9,865 nt of DNA from Thermofilum sp. (GTDB taxonomy: Archaea > Thermoproteota > Thermoprotei > Thermofilales > Thermofilaceae): the NCBI GenBank assembly GCA_020832965.1, contig JAJHRM010000087.1, forward strand, positions 1-9,865, in the 5' to 3' direction. Shown in pieces: positions 1 through 5,381 of this stretch. The notes below the pieces were generated by a model, which searched no databases, was not told the origin of the DNA, and was given only the letters and a program-made list of their open reading frames with translations. Both the position numbers and the translations under genes were made by a program. Within the stretch, counting starts at the first letter, position 1. Every line of letters begins with the position of its first letter.

Positions 1-287
1 GTTCTCCGGCTCGAGAGGCCGGCATACTTGACCGGGCTATACGACCGGGGCTCACCGCGCCGAGGAAACGGGGGGTTATGAGCTTTGTGGGGAAGGGGTG
101 AGCTTTCCGCTAGCTCTAGCAGCCTGCGGAGGAAGAGGGTGGTGGGCTCTAGCCTCTTCCTCTCGACGAACTTCCTGAGAGCATGCCGCCATTCGGCGTA
201 ACGCTCGGCTAGCTTGAGGATTTCATAGGCGTTTAGCACCACGCACCAGTACTCGGTGCATCTCTCAGCATCCACTAATCTTTTCAA
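1..287 (-). CDS. Hypothetical helix-rich protein, partial (runs off left edge)
   Basis: On the minus strand one frame stays open from a TAA at 302-300 down to base 1. The translated part after the first residues (motifs DAERCTEYW, LNAYEILKLAERYAEWRH, RKFVERKRLEP, LRRLLELAES) is charged, amphipathic and looks helical, as in a real protein. I do not recognise the family. No ATG lies in frame: candidate starts are TTG at 287 and GTG at 275. An ATG at 300 sits about where a near-leaderless start would be for the TATA-like element at 332-344, but it is in another frame and stops after 11 codons, so a one-base indel near the start is possible. The residues coded by bases 1-110 are proline- and arginine-rich and less convincing. 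A plus-strand frame also stops at 99-101, so a gene converging from the left is an alternative. Confidence 0.4.
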   Translation of the reverse strand, partial: MKRLVDAERCTEYWCVVLNAYEILKLAERYAEWRHALRKFVERKRLEPTTLFLRRLLELAESSPLPHKAHNPPFPRRGEPRSYSPVKYAGLSSRR

Positions 288-300
288 CGCAGCTAAGCAT

Positions 301-344
301 TAAGTTTCCGATGTCTATTATACTCTATCCGAAACTTAAAGTTT
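301..344. promoter_or_regulatory. Inverted repeats with divergent TATA-like boxes
   Basis: TAAGTTTC (301-308) is repeated inverted as GAAACTTA (331-338), and AAACTT-A-AAGTTT (332-344) is itself a palindrome with a one-base centre. On the plus strand CGAAACTTAAAG (330-341) resembles an archaeal BRE plus TATA box and would place a transcript start near 362. On the minus strand the same element would place a start near 309, just upstream of the left-edge frame. A divergent promoter or an operator is inferred from sequence only. Confidence 0.4.
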
Positions 345-614
345 TTACTTGCTAGGCAGCGATTTTGGTGTAGTAGGTTTTTGGCTCATCCGGAGCAGCG
401 GCTGAGTCTCTTCAGCACCGCTTATTTTTCGGCGGCTCTAGCAGTTGACCATATCTCCACAACTACGAGTCTCGCACTGCATCAGCAGTTTTTCGGTTTT
501 TTAATTTTTACCGGAGCTGAACCAAAATATATTCTCTCGCAGTTAACTTTCTTCTATTTTCTATTCTCGCTCGTAAGTAGTGCTCAGCTTAATTTAGCTG
601 GAGTCGGGCGATTT
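345..614. other. Stretch without a convincing protein gene
   Basis: Together with 300-344 this is more than 300 bases with no recognisable gene. A plus-strand frame of 94 codons starting from TTG at 381 and ending at 665 is open, but it has no recognisable domain, overlaps the end of the minus-strand gene by 51 bases, and has only a weak possible ribosome site. The stretch contains small hairpins and a T-rich run (489-508), described separately as a possible small RNA. I see no tRNA, rRNA, CRISPR or insertion-sequence signal. Confidence 0.5.
362..508 (+). ncRNA. Possible small structured transcript ending at a T-run
   Basis: The BRE/TATA-like CGAAACTTAAAG at 330-341 predicts a start near 362. 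Downstream there is a bulged hairpin (GCG+GCTGA at 398-405 with TCAGC and CGC at 412-421), then a CTGC-ATCA-GCAG hairpin (477-488) followed at once by TTTTT (489-493) and two further T-runs up to 508, which looks like an intrinsic-type terminator. The result would be an RNA of roughly 130-145 nt. I see no convincing C/D or H/ACA signature, so no class can be assigned. A short protein gene or meaningless sequence are the alternatives. Confidence 0.2.
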
Positions 615-1256
615 CTAAGGTGCACGAACCTTAGATTCGATTCTAGTAAAAGTATACAGCGCTAGAAGGAACATTCCAACAATTAAGAAGGCAAATGAGA
701 ATACTGTAAAACACCTGAATGGGAAATCAGTGTATATACCTTGCACATATATTTCCATTGTATTTGTGCCATTTACATGGAAAACTATAAGATAAGTATC
801 ATAAGGAGGACTAAAAATTATGCTCCTAGGTGAAGTATATAGTTCTAAAACTGTTAAACTGTTATTTCTTAAGTTATGAATTTGAACATTTATCTTCAAG
901 CTTTGATTTAAATTATATAGAGTAATATTTATATATTTACTACAATGATATATTCTTGATACATCGAAATTTACATTAAATAAAAGAATTAATAAATTTG
1001 CTACGTATTTATTATTCACCGTTAAAGTGCCATGATATTCGAATGGAATCTCATAAGATGTTGAGCCTATGAATGCTGTAAGAATTGACAGCAGAAACAT
1101 AAAAAGGGAGGTTGCGAGCATCGCGGTGCCTGGCCAACGATCAATTTCCATTGTAGGAGAGGTTCTCTTTTCGGAGCCAATAAAGGTTGTTGATACGATC
1201 GAGGGAGAAGGTCGATCCCTACTTACACGCGCGTACCCTTTAACGGCGTTGCTCAT
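615..1256 (-). CDS. Two-pass membrane protein with extracytoplasmic domain, unknown function
   Basis: 213 residues from ATG 1256. I do not recognise the family. Residues 1-45 are polar and basic. A membrane helix follows at about 46-64 (LATSLFMFLLSILTAFIG), then about 115 residues of probable beta-rich extracytoplasmic sequence with four N-glycosylation sequons (N110, N131, N162 and N117-Q-S), and a second helix at about 182-202, ending in a short basic tail. The predicted topology is therefore N-in/C-in with an external loop. Start choice: ATG 1256 lies about 33 bases from the centre of the TATA-like palindrome at 1284-1293, fitting a near-leaderless transcript. ATG 1151 or 1121, just before the first helix, are alternatives and would remove the odd basic leader. 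Most of the coding sequence is very AT-rich (about 15% GC in 901-960). A CTAAGG/CCTTAG hairpin (615-620/629-634) overlaps the stop codon. Divergence from the transporter hints at a link, but nothing in the sequence proves one. Confidence 0.7.
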   Translation of the reverse strand: MSNAVKGYARVSRDRPSPSIVSTTFIGSEKRTSPTMEIDRWPGTAMLATSLFMFLLSILTAFIGSTSYEIPFEYHGTLTVNNKYVANLLILLFNVNFDVSRIYHCSKYINITLYNLNQSLKINVQIHNLRNNSLTVLELYTSPRSIIFSPPYDTYLIVFHVNGTNTMEIYVQGIYTDFPFRCFTVFSFAFLIVGMFLLALYTFTRIESKVRAP

Positions 1257-1283
1257 TGTCACGTCCTGATGCTTCAAGGGAGC

Positions 1284-1297
1284 AAAATATTTTTAAG
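1284..1297. promoter_or_regulatory. Shared divergent TATA-like promoter element
   Basis: AAAATATTTT (1284-1293) is a perfect 10-bp palindrome, extended on the plus strand to ATTTTTAAGG and on the minus strand read as CCTTAAAAAT. Its centre is about 33 bases from the minus-strand ATG at 1256 and about 36 bases from the plus-strand ATG at 1325. Archaeal TATA boxes sit about 25-30 bases before the transcript start, so both mRNAs would begin within about ten bases of their start codons. One element could therefore serve both genes in opposite directions. Confidence 0.55.
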
Positions 1298-1324
1298 GTG
1301 CTTTTTCACAGCCTCCTGAAGGAG

Positions 1325-4105
1325 ATGAAGCCGAAAATTCTATCCTCCCTGATATTGACGGTGCTAATTATTGCTATACTGCCCCCCCTGCAGGCTCAAC
1401 CAGTTAAAGGTCCCGCAGTCGACAAGATCGTAGCTATAAGAGTCCCCATCGCTCAGGTACCAGATGCTATAAAGTCGGGTATTATCGATCTGTACATTTA
1501 CAGCTTGCGCCCTGCACAGGCGGAGCAGCTAAAGAGTATTCCCGAGGCTAAGCTCTTCACAGCACCAGCCGGTTTGATCGATCTAATCCTTAACCCAGCG
1601 CCTGTTGCGGTGGAAAAACTGGAAGGCAACTTAACAGCCACAGAGGCTGCCACGCGACTAAATGTTCCTGCCGCCGCTATCGTGGGTCTGCGCGTCGAAA
1701 AGAATGAGACGACTGGGAAACCGTACACCATCGTTGAACTCGGTGCAAAACCAGGCAAAGGTATCAACCCCTTCGCTTTCAAGCAGGTGCGACTGGCAAT
1801 GAACCACATTGTGGACAGAGAGACAATTATCAACACTATTTTGAAGGGGTTCGGCGTACCAATGTACACCTTCCTAAGCTACTACGACCCTGATTACATG
1901 ACCATTGTGGATATAGTGGAGAAGTACTCTGACTACTTCAAGTATGATCCAAGGTTAGCGGATCAAATAATCTCTGAGGTTTTGACTAGCGTGGGGGCAG
2001 TAAAAAGCGAAGGAAAATGGCTCTACGATGGAAAACCAATAACCATAAAGTTTATAATCAGAATAGAAGATGAAAGAAAAGATATAGGACTTATGGTATC
2101 ATCAGAATTGAAAAGGCTCGGTTTCGATGTGAGCGAGCTCCTCATGACATTCGCTGATGCAATTGATATTGTCTATGGCACCGACCCAGCCGAGCTCCGG
2201 TGGCACATTTATACTGAAGGCTGGGGCAAAGGCGGCATTGACAAGTATGATTCCGGTACCATAGCGCAATTCGGTGCTCCGTGGGTAGGCTACATGCCAG
2301 GCTGGGGCGAGCCAACTTTCTGGAACTACGCAAATAGCACCATTGATGATCTGACCCAGCGCATCTACGCTGCTAAGTACAAGGACAAGAAGGAAAGGGA
2401 TGAACTGTATAGGAAAGCGACGGAGATGATCATGCAAGAAGGAATGAGGGTTTGGATCGCCACAAGGCTTGATACTCACGTGGCACGTACTAACGTTAAA
2501 GGGCTTACGATGGATCTAGGGGCGGGACTCAGAGGAATCTGGAACTTAAGGGAAGCGTACATCGAAGGGAAGAATGAGCTGAAAGTTGGCCACCTGTGGG
2601 TTTGGACAGCGATGTCCGCCTGGAATACGTGGGGAGGTTTCGCGGATGTATACAGCGTTGACTTCATGAGAGCGACAACGGACCCAGCTATGTGGTCCCA
2701 TCCGTTTAGCGGGCTCCCCATCCCCTTCAGGGTTACCTATGTGGTTCAGACTGCCGGTCCGGTGGGGAACCTTTCCGTTCCCACAACGGCCTTGATATGG
2801 GATGCTGTGAATGATAAGTGGGTCAACGTGACACCTGGCACAACCGCTAAGAGCAAGGTGATATTCGATATGAGTAAATTCGTGGGAGCTAAATTCCACA
2901 ATAACATAACGATTTCGATGGCGGATATTATAGGAGGAATAGCCTATCAGTTCGATCTAATTTACGATCCTCAGAGGAGCAAGCTGGAGGCTAGGTTAGC
3001 AGCAAACAGTAAACCTTGGGCGGATACAGTTAAAGGATTCGAGTTTGACTTGACGAACAAGAGGATCACCGTTTACGTTGATTACTGGCACTTTGAGGAA
3101 AGCTATATAGCGAGCTGGGCTTCGATCGGTGTAGCAAACCCTGTTGAAATTCACCAAGCAACGTTCGAGCTCGCCCTCGATCGGAGAGCCGAGACAAAGT
3201 ACGTGCTATACCAGAGAGCGGGATATCAGTGGTTCAGCCTAGTATACCCTGACCATGTGCAGAAAGTCAAGGAAACATTGCAAAGGTATCTGAATAACCG
3301 CACCGTCTTCGAGATCGTCAATAAGTACTGTAACGGGTTGCTAACGTTCGAAGAGTGGAACAACAGAATTCAGGCTGATTTGGCATGGATAAACAAGTAC
3401 GGTAACGCATGGATAAGCCAAGGACCATTCATGCTGACAAAGCTCGACAAGGATGCACAGGTTCTCGAGCTGACCGCCTTCCGCGACCCCACATACCCGT
3501 TCAAGCCGGGAGACTGGTGCTTGGGGACTCCAGCACTAACAGTGATCACGGGACTCTCCGTGGATTCGCCTATACAAGGCAAAATAGTGCCTGGCTCCGA
3601 CGCTACCATTAACGTTGACGTGTCAGGGATGCCACCATTAACCGTTAAGTACGTGTTAAAGGATCCCGAAGGGAAGATTATCGCAACTGGTTACGCGGAG
3701 AAGACTGGAGAAACAAAGTTTGCCATAAAGCTGCCTGCCAACTTTACATCAATGCTTGCAGCCGGTGCCCGCTACACACTTACCATAGTAGCTGCATCTG
3801 ATACAGTCGCTCTACCCGATCTCAAGAGGGAAGTTGTTGAAACAGCAACGGTTGCAGAGATCATTAATGTCCAACGGGCGGCTTTCCTCAAGGAGCTAGA
3901 GAGTGTTTCTACAGCGATAGAAAAGGTATCAACGAGGCTTAGTACTGTGGAAACTAGGGTCTCCGAGCTCCCAGAAAGAGTGTCGAACCTTGAGGCGAGA
4001 CTTGGCTCTCTGCAAACATTGTTGTACGCCGCATTGGCGCTAGCCGCGCTAGCGCTCATTGCCGCGCTATTAGCACTGCTAAGAAAACCCGGTAAGCCAC
4101 AGTAA
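1325..4105 (+). CDS. Family-5 ABC solute-binding protein, circularly permuted, membrane-anchored
   Basis: 926 residues. It captures the substrate outside the cell for the importer encoded downstream. A Sec-type signal peptide spans residues 1-24 (MKPK start, hydrophobic core, LQA/Q cleavage). Residues about 33-412 match the half that is normally C-terminal in SBP_bac_5: SGIIDLYI (51-58), NPF-x3-QVRLAMNHIVDRETI (148-168), YDPRLADQII (207-216), DGKPITIKF (235-243), NYANSTIDDL (334-343) and the LYRKATEMIMQEG helix. Residues about 417-730 match the half that is normally N-terminal: KVGHLWVWT with GFADVYS, GLPIPF (463-468), VIFDMSKFVGAKFHNNITIS plus ADI (512-535), and the closing QGPFMLTKLDKDAQVLEL element. 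A beta-rich Ig-like region (about 737-835), a heptad coiled coil (about 845-897), a membrane helix (898-919) and a basic tail RKPGKPQ follow, tethering the protein to the membrane. Usual family members have about 500-650 residues. The start is ATG 1325, about 36 bases after the TATA centre. A TTG at 1256 would add 23 residues ahead of the signal peptide and is unlikely. The substrate may be a peptide or an oligosaccharide. Confidence 0.9.
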   Translation: MKPKILSSLILTVLIIAILPPLQAQPVKGPAVDKIVAIRVPIAQVPDAIKSGIIDLYIYSLRPAQAEQLKSIPEAKLFTAPAGLIDLILNPAPVAVEKLEGNLTATEAATRLNVPAAAIVGLRVEKNETTGKPYTIVELGAKPGKGINPFAFKQVRLAMNHIVDRETIINTILKGFGVPMYTFLSYYDPDYMTIVDIVEKYSDYFKYDPRLADQIISEVLTSVGAVKSEGKWLYDGKPITIKFIIRIEDERKDIGLMVSSELKRLGFDVSELLMTFADAIDIVYGTDPAELRWHIYTEGWGKGGIDKYDSGTIAQFGAPWVGYMPGWGEPTFWNYANSTIDDLTQRIYAAKYKDKKERDELYRKATEMIMQEGMRVWIATRLDTHVARTNVKGLTMDLGAGLRGIWNLREAYIEGKNELKVGHLWVWTAMSAWNTWGGFADVYSVDFMRATTDPAMWSHPFSGLPIPFRVTYVVQTAGPVGNLSVPTTALIWDAVNDKWVNVTPGTTAKSKVIFDMSKFVGAKFHNNITISMADIIGGIAYQFDLIYDPQRSKLEARLAANSKPWADTVKGFEFDLTNKRITVYVDYWHFEESYIASWASIGVANPVEIHQATFELALDRRAETKYVLYQRAGYQWFSLVYPDHVQKVKETLQRYLNNRTVFEIVNKYCNGLLTFEEWNNRIQADLAWINKYGNAWISQGPFMLTKLDKDAQVLELTAFRDPTYPFKPGDWCLGTPALTVITGLSVDSPIQGKIVPGSDATINVDVSGMPPLTVKYVLKDPEGKIIATGYAEKTGETKFAIKLPANFTSMLAAGARYTLTIVAASDTVALPDLKREVVETATVAEIINVQRAAFLKELESVSTAIEKVSTRLSTVETRVSELPERVSNLEARLGSLQTLLYAALALAALALIAALLALLRKPGKPQ

Positions 4106-4110
4106 AACAA

Positions 4111-4158
4111 CTATTATATAATATAATATTATAATTTATTTATAAGTTTTTATTTATT
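4111..4158 (+). terminator. AT-rich, T-rich probable terminator after the binding-protein gene
   Basis: Directly after the TAA at 4103-4105 lies an almost pure A/T stretch that includes the palindrome ATAATATTAT (4123-4132), followed by the T-rich TTTATT and AAGTTTTTATTTATT (to 4157). Archaeal RNA polymerase stops at T-runs with little need for structure, so this probably ends or weakens the binding-protein transcript. It would separate its level from that of the permease unit. Confidence 0.45.
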
Positions 4159-4196
4159 CCTGAAGAAAATAACTTTAATGACCTCTCATAGACATT

Positions 4197-4219
4197 AGCG
4201 CGCGCTTGTTATGCATGCA
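4197..4219. promoter_or_regulatory. Two perfect palindromes upstream of the permease promoter
   Basis: AGCGCGCGCT (4197-4206) and TGCATGCA (4212-4219) are perfect palindromes of 10 and 8 bp separated by five bases. They end about 13 bases before the TATA-like box of the permease gene. That is a usual place for an archaeal activator or repressor site. No regulator gene is present in the window, and short palindromes can arise by chance. Confidence 0.25.
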
Positions 4220-4232
4220 GAGGAGCAGTAAG

Positions 4233-4240
4233 CTTAAAAG
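4233..4240 (+). promoter_or_regulatory. TATA-like box for the permease/ATPase operon
   Basis: CTTAAAAG (4233-4240), preceded by purine-rich GCAGTAAG, is centred about 30 bases before the ATG at 4266. This predicts a leaderless or near-leaderless transcript. No Shine-Dalgarno sequence is seen before that ATG (the bases before it are CCCCCTTGCTAG), which fits the same model. Confidence 0.5.
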
Positions 4241-4265
4241 CGATCTTGCCCAGCCCCCTTGCTAG

Positions 4266-5375
4266 ATGCCAAGTGCAACGCGTGCCGTAATTAGGAGAGG
4301 TCTAATGCTTTTGATAGCATACCTAGCCACTATAGTGCTTGTTGCAGCAGTAATGGAAGGTACAGGGTATGCGCAAAAACTATACGAGGCACTCGTGAGA
4401 GAATCCGTCAGTGCGGAGATACAAGCTATTGCTAGAGCTAGGGCTGGGCAGACGCTCTCGCCAACAGAACTAGAAGATTTGAGAAGAAGACTTACTTTTT
4501 ATTATAGTGTAATGTACGGGTTGATAGATGAGCAAGGCAATCCGATTCCGCCTTACTTAAGGATGTGGAATCTTGTTAAAGATTCGCTCATGTTAAATTT
4601 CGGTTACACAACTAAAGATAGTGTCGCACAATTAGCTAATAGGTTGCCTCCTGTCCCTGTTATTGAATTGATAGCGAGCGTGCTACCTCGAACGATAATA
4701 ATGATCACTATCGCCGACCTCATTACCATCGCGATTGCTTTGAAGCTAGGACCGCGTGTGGCTTATCGCCACGGCTCTCTAATCGATAAAATTGTCATTT
4801 TCTATTTTGCGTTGTTTAACGCTATACCGTTATGGTGGCTCGCAATGTTGCTTATAGTACTTTTCGCTTTTCAACTAAGAATCTTTCCACCTAGCTTAAG
4901 AGGTGTTCTTGTTTATATAAACAATTTCTGGAATGATCCCGTTAACAACTTCTTAAATATAGCGTACTACGCAGCTCTCCCCATACTTACAATCGTAATA
5001 GCTGGTTTAGGTGGCTGGCTCTACGGGATCCGTGCTATGGTTTTGAGGGTTATCAGAGAGGATTTCGTAACTGTTGCTAAGGCTAAAGGATTACCCGAGA
5101 AGGAAATTACGAGTAAGTATGTATTGAGAGTGGCTCTTCCGCCAGTCATAACTTCTGTCATCTTAGCGCTTGCAGGCTCTCTCGGCGGCTTCATAATAAC
5201 AGAATCTGTTTTCGATTGGCCTGGTATGGGTACATTGTACTATCTAGCAATAACGAGCGGAGATACGAACACTGTAATGGGGCTTTTTGTGATAACTGTT
5301 GGTGTGTATGTTTTGGCAAGATTTATTCTGGAACTGATATACATAATGTTAGATCCGAGAATTAGGGTAAGGTGA
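4266..5375 (+). CDS. dppB: DppB-like ABC transporter permease
   Basis: 369 residues, the first of the two membrane subunits that form the substrate channel. Residues about 12-32 form the first membrane helix. An extracytoplasmic region of about 100 residues follows, with the PPYLRMWNLVKDSLMLNFGY stretch usual before the core in DppB proteins. The BPD_transp_1 core has helices at about 140-160, 175-204, 235-255, 293-315 and 335-360. The cytoplasmic EAA loop that docks on the ATPases is visible at about 265-293 (EDFVTVAKAKGLPEKEI, then RVALPP). The C-terminus DPRIRVR is typical of the family (usual length 310-340). The start at ATG 4266 is set by the TATA-like box 30 bases upstream. It is the first gene of a four-gene unit and ends seven bases before the next start. 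Confidence 0.93.
   Translation: MPSATRAVIRRGLMLLIAYLATIVLVAAVMEGTGYAQKLYEALVRESVSAEIQAIARARAGQTLSPTELEDLRRRLTFYYSVMYGLIDEQGNPIPPYLRMWNLVKDSLMLNFGYTTKDSVAQLANRLPPVPVIELIASVLPRTIIMITIADLITIAIALKLGPRVAYRHGSLIDKIVIFYFALFNAIPLWWLAMLLIVLFAFQLRIFPPSLRGVLVYINNFWNDPVNNFLNIAYYAALPILTIVIAGLGGWLYGIRAMVLRVIREDFVTVAKAKGLPEKEITSKYVLRVALPPVITSVILALAGSLGGFIITESVFDWPGMGTLYYLAITSGDTNTVMGLFVITVGVYVLARFILELIYIMLDPRIRVR
5371..5375 (+). promoter_or_regulatory. Shine-Dalgarno GGTGA overlapping the dppB stop codon
   Basis: GGTGA at 5371-5375 contains the TGA stop of the upstream permease and lies six bases before the ATG at 5382, so ribosomes finishing the first permease are placed to start the second. It supports translational coupling and the chosen start. 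Confidence 0.6.
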
Positions 5376-5381
5376 AAAGGT

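Noticed and set aside
301..344. Repeated AAGTTT/AAACTT motifs as a CRISPR remnant or insertion-sequence end
   Set aside because: There are only three short copies, no regular spacers, no transposase gene and no target-site duplication. A promoter or operator explains them better.
615..640. CTAAGG/CCTTAG hairpin with a nearby TTCGATTC, resembling a tRNA T-arm
   Set aside because: No acceptor, D or anticodon arms can be built around it, and the hairpin lies over the stop codon of the membrane-protein gene. It has no T-run to act as a terminator on the minus strand.
381..665. Plus-strand open frame of 94 codons from a TTG start
   Set aside because: It shows no domain, overlaps the end of the better-supported minus-strand gene, has only a weak ribosome site and reads through T-rich non-coding-looking sequence.
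1256..1324. Upstream TTG start adding 23 residues to the binding protein
   Set aside because: It would put a polar leader ahead of a clear signal peptide and would begin upstream of the TATA-like box that appears to drive the gene.
1325..4105. Binding protein as a fusion of two incomplete binding proteins
   Set aside because: The two blocks are complementary rather than duplicated, and together they make one full family-5 protein with the junctions where a circular permutation would place them.
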